Assembly: GCA_015680685.1 (NCBI GenBank)
Contig: MNCI01017913.1
Coordinates: 400,885 to 449,153 of the forward strand
DNA: 48,269 nt
Origin: Gnetum montanum
Lineage: Eukaryota; Streptophyta; Gnetopsida; Gnetales; Gnetaceae
Reading direction: 5' to 3'
This document shows positions 1-11,253 of the stretch, piece after piece. Both the position numbers and the translations under genes were made by a program. The notes beneath the pieces are model-generated. The model ran no database searches and was not told where the DNA came from. It saw only the letters and a list, made by a program, of their open reading frames with translations. The stretch's first letter is position 1, and every line of letters starts with the position of its first letter.

Positions 1-1085
1 GTCAAAATCGTAAGCAGAATGGAAAACAAAGAATGTTTGTGTGGTGTTGTATTTATAGGACAAGGATTCATAGTAAAGTCAACATCATCAACATCTTAAG
101 GAAGCATGTGAAAATTCAAGTGCAAGGATAAGGAATGAAGATTTCAAAGTGAAAAGGAATCTTAAGAAAGATGTTTTCAAGAAATAGCAGATGTCTTGGC
201 CAAAGTGAAGGAAAATTAGTAATGACATCTCTAGGAAATAGTAGACATCTTAGCCAAATTGAAGGTTGCTTAGACAAAGACATCTTTAAAAAACAATAGA
301 AATCTTTCAAGTGAGAAAGATGTCTTCATGAAGACATCTCCACAAAGATGTCTTTCCATAATAAAGTCATGATGCAAAATGACATCTCAACCTCAAAGAA
401 TATTTCTTCAATGACCATTAGATGTTTGTTGCATGAATTCTAAGGTGATTTTAGAAACCTATTGGATATAAGAAGACTTCATTCCATTGGGAAATGTGCA
501 ATAATTATGAACTATAAAGTTTCAACTTTAAGAAATCATTGTATACATCATTCTATTGTTCTTGTACCTCATTGTAATATATGTTGTACTGTTGTCAAAG
601 TGTGTTATACCTCAAAGTACAAGGATCAGAAAAATTAGTTGCATCCTTTCCTTATAATTTTTTGTTTCTCTTTTGTTGCCTTGCAAGGTTGATATTCTTC
701 TTGTGGGAAGGAATCTTTCTTGAGCTTATCAAGATCCTATGAGATTGAGTGTTGGTGTAGCACCACAATACTCTAGAGTGGAACGCAAGTTGTAAAGGTT
801 GTGGGATCTTGGAAACCACATTCTAAGCTTGTCAAGAACTTGCAGGGTTGAGTGGATTCATTGTGTTGCATCACTATAGAGAAAATATTAGGGCTTGTAG
901 AGAATGTGGTATTCTTAAAATCACATTTTAAGAGCAACAAAGTCTAGAGGTGTGCTAGAAAACTACCCTCTAAATGTGGAGTATCCAAGTTGGGCAATCA
1001 AATTAAAATTTGATGTGTGCTTTGGCTGATTAATTTTTGTTTTGAGGAACTTATTCATCCTCCCCTTCTAAGTTCAATGATCCTC
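1..1085 (+). repeat. Left (5') LTR of element 1
   Basis: Positions 1-600 align with 4209-4756. Shared blocks include the segment from gtcaaaa through the repeated gacatctcc/agatgtctt motifs to cttgtacctcattgta. A deletion of roughly 45 bp in the right copy separates them near 470-510. The rest, to about 1085, has no partner because the right copy is truncated. The right boundary is set by the PBS. Short ORFs read inside it are not genes. Confidence 0.75.
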
Positions 1086-1088
1086 AAG

Positions 1089-1100
1089 TGATATTAGAGC
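1089..1100 (+). other. Primer binding site of element 1 (degenerate, Met-tRNA type)
   Basis: The segment tgatattagagc followed by ttggta resembles the plant copia PBS TGGTATCAGAGC, with C-to-T type differences. It sits immediately after the LTR and 40 bp before the gag start, where a PBS must lie. Confidence 0.6.
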
Positions 1101-1140
1101 TTGGTACTCTTGCACTCTACATCAATCTCCGAGAGTGAAC

Positions 1141-2285
1141 ATGGAAGGGGCTAGAAACATTAGATACATTTGGACAAAGAGACTAATTTTCTTGATCAAT
1201 TTTTGTGTTCAATTCCTATATCACATATGCTATGAAGGTATGTCTCTCATTTCCCACTTTTCATTCAAAAATAAAGAAGATTATGATAATCTGAACAACA
1301 AGGAAAGGATGAATAATGATATTTCATTTGAAAAAAGGTATGGGATTTTTTGTCATGAAGTTATCTCTTTTCAAAACTTATGTATTGAAATAAAAGATGC
1401 TTTACATGTCAATGAAGTAAAAATTAAAGTTCTTAATGATGAATGTTTTTATCTCAAGAAAGAGAACTTAGACCTTAAGGTTGAGATTCAAAAACTAACC
1501 AATGTGATTTAGCATATGAGTAAGAGCTTTAAAGGTAAGGAAAGAGGTAAAAAAATTTCAAGTTCTAATTTTGATTCATCTTCAATAGAATGCTTGGTAT
1601 GTGCTAGAAGAGGCCATTTGGTCTTCAAATATCCTAGTAATGATAGGTTAAAGCTAAAGAATAGAAGTGATGAAGAGATGAAAAAGGCAAAAAATATCTA
1701 CACCAGTTGAGTTGAGGGAGACCAAAGCAAGATAGAGGATGACACAAAAGATTCACATATGATCTATATGGCTCTAATAGATGATGATGCTGGTACCTCA
1801 TATGATGAATTTGAGGATGAAGATGAAAGCTTTCAATGCTACTATCAAATTCTTTTGAAAAAACTACAAGAAGTTAAGGATCAAGACATCTCATTATATT
1901 TAAAGATTTCAGACCTCACAAAAGAAATCTCAAACCATAAGGTTGAGAATGAAAAACTCACCATGTTTAATGGGCAAGTTAAGGAAGAACTAGTAAATGC
2001 TAAACTTGTAAATGAGAGGCTAGTTAAAGTAAAAAAGTCCCTTTGGATGGTTCTAGGAAAAGAAAGAAGTCCACATGATAAGAGTGGTCTTGGATGTTAT
2101 ACACAAGAAGAAACATCTACACCAACTCCATCTCAACAAAAGGCTACATCAAATAATGAAGAATTAGTGCGAACAACATCTCAACCAAGAGAAGCTCCAA
2201 GGTTTGATCACTTTAACTACTATAGGAAATTGAGATTTTAGTATTGTCATAAATTTGGGCATAAGAAATGGAAGTGAAATTTAAA
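1141..2285 (+). pseudogene. gag remnant of element 1, two degenerate zinc knuckles
   Basis: One reading frame runs from the ATG at 1141 to about 2285, interrupted by in-frame stops at 1510-1512, 1708-1710 and 2239-2241 but no frameshift. The first third is basic and hydrophobic. It is followed by a Lys/Glu-rich segment likely to form a coiled coil. A first CCHC knuckle lies near 1590-1635 (CLVCARRGHLVFKYP), with the final Cys replaced by Tyr. A long acidic Glu/Lys/Leu helix region (1780-2030) follows. A second knuckle directly after the 2239 stop (YCHKFGHKKWK) has lost its first Cys and ends in TGA in place of the last Cys. The protein would be the RNA-binding capsid precursor of a copia element; the two-knuckle layout with coiled coil is seen in several plant copia lineages. 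It is not functional as it stands. Confidence 0.65.
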
Positions 2286-4177
2286 ATATTGTCACATGTA
2301 CACTTGGTCATATCATAGGACTTCTTGGTCTTATCTAAATGTTCCTAGAAAGAATTTGTTGTAGGGTAAAGAGGATAGATAAATAGACTAGAGAGGAGTC
2401 AAGAAAGATTAGATAACTCAAAAGAATGAGGAAGTTCAAAAAGTTTGGAGAATTAAGAGGAAGGAACCTGATAATGAAAAGAAACTATCCAACCAATTTG
2501 TGAAAGGAATCCAAGCCTTGAGAATTTAAGAAGTCTATGCAAAAAGAGAAACCTTGAAAGAGAAATCTCATTCTCTAGCATTCTAGGCACCTTAATTCTC
2601 AATTGCAAGCAAGGTAAGTCAAGGTAAGTTTCTATCTTCTTTCTTGCTAAATTTTGTATTAGTATTTAATTTGAAAAGTATAAATTTTTTTTTATATGTG
2701 CTTACTCTATTTATGGGATATTATCTCTAGATCAACTTTTATAAGAGAATTTTTTAAAATATGTGTTTATGGTATCCCTTATATGAGCATGATGGAATTG
2801 GATTTATGAAGGTCTATGGTGTGGCACTTGTAATGAATTTATTGTAAATCATCTTTTGGTTTCTTATCTCGGTTTTTGGCCTTTAACCATTGCATGTAAT
2901 TCATGGTCTGGAAAACTTGTGATGAACTATTCATTGTTTATTGTGCTTTCCTAAGATATCAAAGCTCTTTTCTTTTGAATTAGTATTTTTGGTAAAAACC
3001 ATGAATCTTGAATCTTCTGAAGATATATGTTTGAAAGTGCTATCAATACTACTAATAGGAGACTCTAGTCTCCATACTTGATAGTATTGTTAATTGGCAG
3101 GAACAATACTGTGATGATAAAAGAGCCTTGTTACTCACCTTTAACAAGAACAAGTTGATCTAAGAGAACTTAAAGGAAGCACAAAAATCTACACATATGT
3201 AGGGGGAGTATGTTCTTAATCATTATTTATCATACAAGAGGCCACCAGCATAGGGGAAGTCTTTTGAGACCTCCACCAAAAGATACTTAAGAAACAAGAC
3301 ATTCCACTCCATTCTACCTTAGCTAGAAATGAGCAAAAAAAGGACTATTCATTCTAGCATATGGTAAAACATCCAAGGTAAAAGTATGAGTTAATTTTGG
3401 TTAAGATATCTTTTGAATGTTTTACCTTGTGATGTATCGCTTGGTGTTGATATTTAAAATGGGCATGGATATATACAAATTGCTCTATGATCTTCTTGTT
3501 AAGGATTTATATGTCTGACCTTTTGTACGTTAAGAATGTATCTTTTTAAGTGCTAAGGACCTTCTTACAAATATAAGTTTAGAATACTCATCTTAGATAT
3601 CTCAAGTACTCACAATGGTAGATTAGAACTAGACAAGGTGTTCATGATCTCTTTTGGTAAGAAAAGAGGTGTATGCTATTTTTTCTTTCAACATGATTAT
3701 CATATATTATCTTATGAATTTTTTTTTTTGTGTTTGATCTTTTGATATTTTTAGCATGATCAGATGTGTTGCTTTATCTTAAAAGTTGAAAATGCATGTT
3801 TTTTCTCATTTGTCATGAAAGTGCTATTATTTATCTTTTTATTCATATTTCACAAGGACTAGAGTGTTGGATGATGAGATATTAGTTTATTTGTTACTAA
3901 TAACAAATTGGTTTAGTGATAGGTTACTTAATCTTCAAGGATCAAAGTTTGAAATTCAGGATTTAATTCTCTTATATACCATTTGAAAGGCTTGGTTGTG
4001 CTTTATATATAAGGGGTATCTCTTAATGAAATTTTATTTACTCCTATGGTAGTTGCTAGGTTTTTTATTTTTATTTTTATTTTTTGCTCCTTTTTGATGT
4101 TGTTAGAAAAGGGGAAGAGAATAGTTGTGGATTTTTTCATGTCTACTAACCCATTTTCTTAAGTTTTGAACATCACC
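2286..4177 (+). other. Internal region of element 1 with no recognisable coding sequence
   Basis: About 1.9 kb of AT-rich sequence between gag and the PPT. I found no protease DSG, integrase HHCC/DDE or RT YVDD motif in any frame. A purine-rich tract near 3197 (tagggggagtatg) resembles a second PPT. This is either a deletion scar or the spacer of a non-autonomous derivative. Confidence 0.5.
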
Positions 4178-4191
4178 AAAAAGGGAGATAT
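4178..4191 (+). other. Polypurine tract of element 1
   Basis: The run aaaaagggagata directly before the LTR start TGTTAACC matches the usual plant copia junction, a purine run ending GGGAGAT followed by TGTT. Confidence 0.7.
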
Positions 4192-4756
4192 TGTTAACCT
4201 TTTTATATGTCAAAACCTTAAGGAAATGGAGAATAAAGGATGTTTATATAATGTTGTGTTTACAACACAAAGATTCACAAGAAAAATTGACATTGTCAAG
4301 ATCTTAAGGAAGCATGTGAAAATTCAAGAGCAAGGATAAGGAACAAAGATTTTAAAGTGCAAAGGAATCTCAAGAAAGACATCTCCAAGAAATAGTAGAT
4401 GTCTTGGCTGAAGTAAAGGAAAATTAGTAAAGACATCTCCAAGAAACAAAAATTGAATTGAAGGTTTCTTAGAAAAAGATGTCTTTGAAAAACTATAGAT
4501 GTCTTTCTCACTAGAAAGATGTCTTCATGAAGACATCTCCACAAAGAAATCTTTCCTATGGAGAAGACATCTTTCCAGAATGAAGGTTTGATGTAGCAAG
4601 ATGTCTCAGCCTCAAAGAAGATGTTTCTAGTAACCATTAGATAGCCGTTGCATGAATTTTGAGGTGATTTTGGAAACATATTATGAACTATCAAGTGTCA
4701 AAATCAAGCAATCATTGTATACATCATTCTATTATTCTTGTACCCCATTGTACTAG
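4192..4756 (+). repeat. Right (3') LTR of element 1, truncated
   Basis: Homologous to the left LTR from its first bases, with a deletion of roughly 45 bp near 4680. Similarity ends after ttgtaccccattgtac at about 4756, although the left LTR continues another 480 bp. ORFs here on the minus strand are shadows. Confidence 0.7.
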
Positions 4757-5372
4757 AGCAAGGAAGGAAAACTAGAGCTAGAAAAAGATCATTAACATGG
4801 ATTTGTTCAAGGATGAATGAAACCTAAGAGACGTAGACTATCACATCTCCATTTCCAAAGGATGATGCTCCATAACAAAGATGGTGTCATTTTATAATAA
4901 TTATTTTGATTATTATAATAAGACCTGAAAAGGAAAGTTCTAATTATGACTTGGAAGTCCATGTTGTAATAATAGGAATCTCTCTCAAGGTGAACTTTGA
5001 GGTTTAACATAAGGTATTTATACCTAAGCATTAGAGGTCATATCAACATGAAGTTGTGGAACTAGTAACAAAGAGTAGAAGGTACTAGGTAAAGTAAGAT
5101 AAGAAGGTGACTGGCCATTCCTTCTAGCCAATTAGAAGCCTAACCATGGTGACAATGTAGAATTGCCTTTATGGGATAGATGCTAAAGGAAGTTAATCCT
5201 AACAAATCCTTTGAGCATGATCTAAATACACTATCACACATCAATAAAGTGTTTGTTTCATTTTACTTTTTCATGTTCTGTATCATTTTCTTTATGTATA
5301 ATATTGAATGTAAAGTATATTTGACATTTTTCATGACATGTAGGAATGGGATGTCATAGTAAACATTCTTTA

Positions 5373-5836
5373 CCAATTAGGTTATTGCATTATTAACTTC
5401 ATATAAAGTCATGAATTTATGAGGACAATTTATATTTTTTTAGCTCAAACATAAAGCTAAAAATAGAAATTGTTTCATAATATATCTATCTAGATTAATG
5501 TAATTTAACCTATCTCATTCAAAAATCAAAGAATATATGAGCTAAAACTTTGCATATAAGCATAATGGCTAAGTCCAAAGTTTCTAANAAAATATGAGCT
5601 AAAACTTTGCATATAAGCATAATGGCTAAGTCCAAAGTTTCTAATTATTAACATGTGCTACTTATTAAAAAATAGCTTTATGTCAAATGTTATTAATAAA
5701 TTTAATCTATCTATACACATGCTTCACTAATTAACTCATTGCAATAATAGCTTATATAGAGTCATGACTCTAAGAAGAAAATTTATTATTTTTTAGCTTG
5801 AACTTATAGGTCAAAACAACAATTGTTTCATAATAT
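5373..5836 (+). repeat. Pair of diverged ~110-bp direct repeats
   Basis: Copy 1 (5373-5484) and copy 2 (5726-5836) share the order attaggttattgca/ttaactcattgca, cttatataaagtcatga, ttttttagct and aattgtttcataatat. They are separated by about 240 bp that includes the gap duplication. This may be an old duplication or remnants of two ends of an element; the origin is unknown. Confidence 0.45.
5535..5644 (+). repeat. 53-bp exact duplication flanking a single N
   Basis: Positions 5535-5587 and 5592-5644 are identical and are separated by N at 5588 plus three A. Exact repeats abutting an N usually mean that two overlapping contig ends were scaffolded without being merged, so this is probably an assembly artefact rather than a biological repeat. 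Confidence 0.7.
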
Positions 5837-6507
5837 TCATGTAACATCCTTACTCTAGAACCCCCCTTACCCCTTCAAATATTTTTTATTTAAACTCTTG
5901 ATGTCTTATTAATAACCTATATGTCTATGCTGATTGACCCCTTTGTTATATTGACTATGCTTTGTTAGCTATATTCCTTTTAATTGGATTTTTTAATTTT
6001 AAAATATAATAAGATTATTTGTAGCTTTTTCTTTCTTTTTATTTTATTAAGTCCTATAATCTTACTATGTAGTAGTATTTTATAATTTTTTTATTTTAAA
6101 AAATTTTAATATTTTTTGTATTTTGGATTATCTTTTAATTTAGCACATGTACACTAACCTCTTTTGTTGGAGTTTTGATTTAGCATGTATGAGATTCTAA
6201 ATGGGCCATTGGCACATGACATACTAGTTTGATTCAATATGCTTGTTTGTATAATCTATATTTTTATCTTTTGTTTTGATTATTAATTTGTTACTAGCTT
6301 ATACTATTAGAATGTCTTGTGTCAACCTTTAATTAGTTATGTTTTTGGACCTTAGACTTTATTATTAGATATGCTTAACCATAGCTATCACCTTGGGTTA
6401 GACTTAATTATTAACTTGGTCTTCGAATATGTTCATAAGATTAGTACAAGCTATAGTCCATGTAAGGAAAAAGGATTTAAAAAATGTTTTAGATTAATAA
6501 TTTGGCC

Positions 6508-6642
6508 GAGAGGCCATTACCGGTCATATTTCGGTAATGCTAACTTTGTCCATAACACTGACTAACATTGAATTTCTTGAGAGGCCATTACCAGTCATAT
6601 TTCAGTAATTCCAACTTTGTCCATAACGCTGACTAACACTGA
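6508..6642 (+). repeat. 71-bp tandem duplication
   Basis: Copy 1 (6508-6578) begins gagaggccattaccggtcat and copy 2 (6579-6642) begins gagaggccattaccagtcat; both contain ggtaatnc-type segments and actttgtccataac. The copies differ at several positions. The duplication lies directly upstream of the AAAGGTT motif cluster and is part of the same putative promoter. Confidence 0.6.
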
Positions 6643-6644
6643 CA

Positions 6645-6800
6645 TGTTATGAAAGGTTATGTCATGTTATGAAAGGTTACGTCTATTGCAAAATAGAAAT
6701 ACATTTAGAAAAAGGTTGCGTAATACGTTTAGAAAGGTTGTGTCCTCCTTCCAAAGGTTATGTGTCATTGAAAACCATAAATACGCCTCATTAGATGAAT
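6645..6800 (+). promoter_or_regulatory. Putative orphan LTR-type promoter: AAAGGTT motif cluster plus TATA
   Basis: Five copies of AAAGGTTRYGT (near 6652, 6672, 6711, 6733 and 6752) precede a TATA-like ataaata at 6777-6783. Clustered enhancer repeats followed by TATA are typical of an LTR U3. A possible gypsy-type PBS (ttggtgccg) follows at about 7064. No partner LTR is visible in the window, so the interpretation as an orphan LTR is inference. Confidence 0.35.
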
Positions 6801-7063
6801 AGTTTGTGTTGGAAATCTTCTTGCTACAATTTTTTTTTCAAAAATCGAGATTCAAAATGTTATTGTGCTACGCAATGGCTTGATAAGTGATCATATTTCC
6901 ATAATAATACATGGATATCATTGAAAGGTATTCATTAGGCTGCACTATGTACTAAATGCCTGACACCAGGCTGAACCGCTGCGGCGAGCATGAACAAGTG
7001 ACTGGAACCCTAACCACGGACCCTTGCGGAAATCTAGTGCTAAAGGTCGTGTTTAGGGGCTAG

Positions 7064-7080
7064 TTATTGGTGCCGAGAAT
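7064..7080 (+). other. Possible gypsy-type primer binding site (weak)
   Basis: The segment attggtgccgagaatgt resembles the start of the PBS TTGGCACCGTTGC used by element 2, but only the first nine or so bases fit. It lies about 285 bp after the putative TATA. No gag is recognisable downstream. Confidence 0.25.
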
Positions 7081-9792
7081 GTCCAAGACATCTGTGAGCC
7101 TGAACATCCTTGCGATCTTGGCTATGCTTGGCATGTGATCGTATTTCTCGATCTGCAACATCACCATGGATCAACACAATTTTCCCTTCATCGCCACACT
7201 GCACTCAAACCCTAGCTTCTACCCTTACGTCAGCATGAAATGGAATGAAAATGAAAAATGAAAATCGCCAGAGCCGATGCCACCGCGTTTGTGGTGAGGA
7301 TAAGAGCATACACTAATTGATGTAAATTGTTTTTAAGAAAACCCATCCTTAGGAAAAATAAGGTACATAACTCTTGTTCTTTGTCTAGAAGGCATGAAAA
7401 TTTGGGTTTTAAAATCTTGTTCTTCGTCCAAAAGTCATGAAAATTTTTACTCAAAGAACTTTTTACTTGTAAATAAATAAGATTCTCTCAGCCAATTTAT
7501 AGCTATATATTATAAATATATAACTAATCTAGTTTAATTTTAGTTTGGTTTGATGCATGAGAACTCTATTTCCTAATGTTGTTAAATCATGACAAGAATA
7601 TAATATTGACCCTAATTCCATAAGAGTGCATCCTGTTGCCTTACCTTCCTACAATATGAGAGATAGATATAGAGAAGGAGATTCTACCAAACTAACCAAG
7701 AGTTAACTAGAGCAAGATCTATAGCAAGTTAAATCTATGTTGTCAACTAGGACCTTACTATAAGTCATATTTCTACAACTTGTTTTAAATCTTGCATGGA
7801 TCCCTTCATTAATCTATGATCCTAACTAGCATTTAGAGTCTTAGAAGACTAAATCTACTCAAGGATCCATTCTATAGCACTATTAGTTTTAGATAGGGTA
7901 ATTTAACATTTTTCTTCTTTTGAGTTTCACATTTTATTTAGTGCACATTCATTTGACCAATTCTGTTTTTTTAAAAATTATTTTTTAAATTTCTTAAAAT
8001 ATCAAATCTATTATTTTAATATTATTTATTTGTAATTTATATATTTATGAGTTTGGATTTTATGCATGGAAATTTAGTCAATAATATGACCATGTTTTAT
8101 CTTCATTCTAAATTTTTCCAATAATTCAACTATAGAACCTAGATTTTGGATTATTTTACATATTTTTGATCCTCAAGATGACACTTAATGATGTTGACCT
8201 AGAAGAAAAAATGCTTAACACATTATCATAGACCTCGAGGATCCCTTCCTAGTGCATCACATCATAGTCATGATGTTGCAATGAGGTCATAGTCAATAAT
8301 GAACATCATATTCTATTGCATCAAAAAGTAAAAAGAATTGTTCAATGATTCCTAGCCTTGTAGTAGAAGAAGAATGAGAATAGAACCAAAAACATCAATT
8401 TTTAGGAATTAAAGAATATCCAAAAACTAGACAACAACAACTATGAACATTTTGGCCATTGTAATGATTTAGACTAAATTTAAGTGACACAGAGTCCTTA
8501 TCTGAAAATATTTTAATATTTTATTAGGATGAATCTTATTCCATATTTTGATTTTGGATCCATTTGAAACTTGAGATTCATTAGTTTGACAACTATTCCT
8601 TATTTTTTTTTCCTAAACCCTCTCATTTGGAAATCTATATCTTTGAGTAAATTTATCATCATATCATTCATTTCATAAATATGAGTTTTCATACTCATTC
8701 ATTAGTTCATTGTGATTTCAATGAGTCTCCAGATCACCCAAGCTATTTGGTTGTTTGTTTGGTTTAGAGTTTAAATACTTGAACTCACAATTGACTTGAT
8801 GAATCTTTTTTATTGTTTTATGCTAACCACAACATAAAGCATGTTATGGTACTGAGTAAGACTCTTACAACATAAAGCATATCATGGTAAATGTCATTAA
8901 GCATATCATGGTAAATGCCATTTATTTGTAGTAACCATAGTGTAAATCATATCACAATAGTAAGCTGGTACATATAGTGTGAAGTATATCATGATAAGTA
9001 CATTTTCTTCATTTGTTTGTTTGGTAGTTTTGATAAATGATGGTGAATTTTGCTATTATTATTATTTGGTAATTCACTAGTTTATTATTTTTATCATCAT
9101 TTTATTCTTATTTGAACTTTGTTTGTTTGTTTATGCTAACATTTTTTGTAGCTACTCATGTGCTTAACTTTCTAGCTACCTAATGCCTTTAATCAAATTC
9201 CTATGGAGGCATCTCTATTACTTTTTTAATCTTATTTAGTCTTATGATTGATTCCCTTACTTTTATGTGTTTTGAGGTGATTATGTTTACTTAGATGAGG
9301 AGAACATAACAGAGAATGAAAATGATTAACTCATGCCTTAAAATGTTGAATTAATATTTGAATTTTGATTTAACTTTAATTCTATGTTGTAATGTTCAAT
9401 TGGATTATGATATTGAGATGTTGTATTGGCATTGTATTATTTCTATTCTTAGCATAGGCTAATTATTATTTGTATTTTGTTATGTTATGTTCCTATCATG
9501 TAGTTCTATTATCATTCATGTAACATTATCATTATCTTTTTAATGTTTTATCTTTTGTTGCATTTTTTTCATATCTTGATGTACCTCTTTTATGAATTTC
9601 TACTATTTTTTCTATCATAGTTTATTAGTATGCATTCTATTTTTATTATGCAACAATTTAAGTTTTTTGAATTTTTTATATTTATATAAGTAATACATTT
9701 ATAGCCAAATCTTGGTTAGTAGGAAATTATAAGTTGATACCAAAGGTATTGGTTTGTCAACTATTCTTCAATTTGTGATGTATGGATTCACT
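7081..9792. other. Decayed intergenic DNA, no recognisable gene
   Basis: Mostly AT-rich. The first 150 bp are unusually GC-rich for this part of the window. A 24-bp unit is tandemly duplicated at 8875-8898 and 8899-8922 (aagcatatcatggtaaatg). No frame carries a recognisable domain. Confidence 0.45.
8875..8922 (+). repeat. 24-bp tandem duplication
   Basis: Two adjacent copies of a unit starting aagcatatcatggtaaatg, differing at one base. Weaker related pieces (cataaagcatgttatgg, gtgaagtatatcatga) lie nearby, suggesting local slippage. Confidence 0.6.
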
Positions 9793-9829
9793 AAGAGAAG
9801 CTTTTGAGATCTTGAAGAGAGAAAGCCTT
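9793..9829 (+). repeat. 37-bp sequence repeated at 16129-16165
   Basis: The segment beginning aagagaagcttttgagatct is identical at 9793-9829 and 16129-16165. The copies lie on opposite sides of element 2 and in the same orientation, so they belong to the older DNA into which element 2 inserted. Confidence 0.6.
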
Positions 9830-9908
9830 AAAGAACTAATTAGAAAAGGCACATAAGATGGATTATTTCTTAACAATAATACATATTCTGTCTACATTAT
9901 TCTCTTAT

Positions 9909-9924
9909 TGGGGTATCAAAGTTG
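9909..9924 (+). other. Possible Met-tRNA-type PBS of the older host element
   Basis: The segment tggggtatcaaagttg resembles TTGGTATCAGAGC. If real, it would be the PBS of a plus-strand element whose RT remnant appears at 16790-17681, with element 2 inserted in between. The match is partial and no LTR was delimited. Confidence 0.25.
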
Positions 9925-11146
9925 TGCAGTGTAAGCATGTTTATAGAATAATTGATTATGTTTGGGTAAGTTATAAAGTCAATCTTTTTGCAAGCTATTT
10001 TGTTTAATGTTATTTTGAGTATTTTATTTATCTAGTTAGGCTAATGTGAAATATTTTCTCACAAAGCTTATATGACTAGAAGAAGTTAGGAATTTTGTAA
10101 TAATTAGATGTATGTCATTGCCTGACAAATATGTTTTACAATCTACCAACCTATTGGATGTTGACCTATGTGACAATCCATTAAGAGTACTATTTAATAA
10201 GAACAAGCTGCATCATTTTGATAACTTTCTAAGTTAATGTTTTTACATGTTTTGAATTAAGTATTTTAGAGCTTGTCCTAAGGTAAAGAGTTAGCTATTA
10301 ATGAGTGGCGAGGTACCCCTACACTCAACCATATGAAATGAGCGTAGCATGCACAATCCGGTCGAACTCCACAAACTAAATGCCTACACATCTCATGGAA
10401 CACTTAAGGTTAACTATTCATTGTCTTCCCAGACTTACTTGTAGTTGTCACAGTGTATGGTTAAGTAAGTCCGAGGTATATGATTTTTATAGTCTTTTAT
10501 GTTTTTCTCCTATGCTATTGAGGTGAAGGGTTGAGAAACTAATTACTACTCTAACTAATGACTAAGTCTAAATTACCTAGCATCAGCATCCATTCCCACT
10601 TACGGTACACACCCTGAACCGATGCAACCATGGCTACCAAATGCTAATCGTTAGTCAGATTACCACGCGTAACGCACATGCTCGAAGTGGTCGTACTGAG
10701 GCACTTAACTATGAGGAAAAGGTTGAGAGAATCTAATCTAGCCTAAGTGCGATGAGCAATCGATTCCCTAACTAACCGTACACATCTTGGTGCATGACTA
10801 CCACTGGGATTACCAAGCGTAGATCCTAGATACACCACTAGGTTACCAAGTAGTCACAGTAGATGCTCGTAATCAAGTCGTAATCATACCGCATTCTAGG
10901 AGTTTAAGGGTAAGAGAGAAAATAATAAATAAAATCCTATTCCATGCATTGCAAGGTTTATCTGGAAAGCTCATCTTTATTTCTGTACAAAACTTGTGTT
11001 TAGGTACAATGTTGCTCGAATAAAGATTTGTACACTTTGGGAACTGCTACTGTGGGCACATGGAAAATATTATATCTCTAGAGTGATCAATCTGCTAGAG
11101 TTTCCCTACTTCTAGCCAGGATGGGAAAACAAGGGAGATCTGCCTC

Positions 11147-11155
11147 TTATATATA
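11147..11155 (-). promoter_or_regulatory. TATA box in the 3' LTR of element 2
   Basis: Minus-strand TATATATAA, with TATAAATAA at the equivalent place in the other LTR (15978-15986). It lies about 20-90 bp downstream of the palindrome cluster, as expected for a U3 core promoter. Confidence 0.6.
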
Positions 11156-11170
11156 GATATGGCGACGGAC

Positions 11171-11234
11171 TGCGATATTGCGTACGCGATATCATAGGGG
11201 ATGACGCGATATCGTGGCAAATGCGATATCGCAT
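11171..11234 (-). promoter_or_regulatory. Cluster of GCGATATC palindromes in U3
   Basis: Four copies of a GCGATATC core in 64 bp: 11171-11179 (one mismatch), 11186-11193, 11205-11214, and a perfect 14-bp palindrome ATGCGATATCGCAT at 11221-11234. The 5' LTR has only two (16003-16012 and 16018-16025). The position just upstream of TATA suggests binding sites for a dimeric factor; this is inference. Confidence 0.6.
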
Positions 11235-11241
11235 CTCATCA

Positions 11242-11253
11242 TACCCCCATGAC
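11242..11253 (-). other. Polypurine tract of element 2
   Basis: Minus strand GTCATGGGGGTA directly precedes the LTR start TGATGAGATG. A near-identical tract recurs at 11811-11825. Confidence 0.7.

Larger units (their letters stand above)
1..4756 (+). mobile_element. Element 1: Ty1/copia-type LTR retrotransposon remnant without pol
   Basis: Two homologous segments (1-1085 and 4192-4756) flank an internal region that begins with a degenerate initiator-Met-type PBS and ends with a purine-rich PPT directly before a TGTT LTR start, so this is one plus-strand element. The internal region is only about 3.1 kb. It holds a gag remnant with two zinc knuckles but no recognisable protease, integrase or RT, so the element was non-autonomous or lost pol by deletion. 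The window opens about 17 bp inside the left LTR. The right LTR matches only to about 4756, so it is truncated or heavily diverged there. Assignment to copia rests on the PBS/PPT layout and the gag type and is fairly secure. Confidence 0.75.
4757..6507. other. AT-rich decayed intergenic DNA
   Basis: No ORF resembles a protein family. The stretch holds a diverged direct repeat (5373-5484 and 5726-5836), an assembly-gap duplication at 5535-5644, and otherwise simple AT-rich sequence. Confidence 0.5.
10299..11241 (-). repeat. 3' LTR of element 2
   Basis: 943 bp, aligning along its length with 15318-16036 and 18253-18976. In element sense it starts TGATGAGATGCG and ends CTCATTA, where the 5' LTR ends CTCATCA. 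It contains a TATA box and four GCGATATC-type palindromes in U3. It is the fullest copy of this LTR in the window. Confidence 0.85.

Noticed and set aside
3190-3210. Second PPT of element 1 (tagggggagtatg)
   Set aside because: No LTR start follows it, so it is probably a chance purine run or an old internal remnant.
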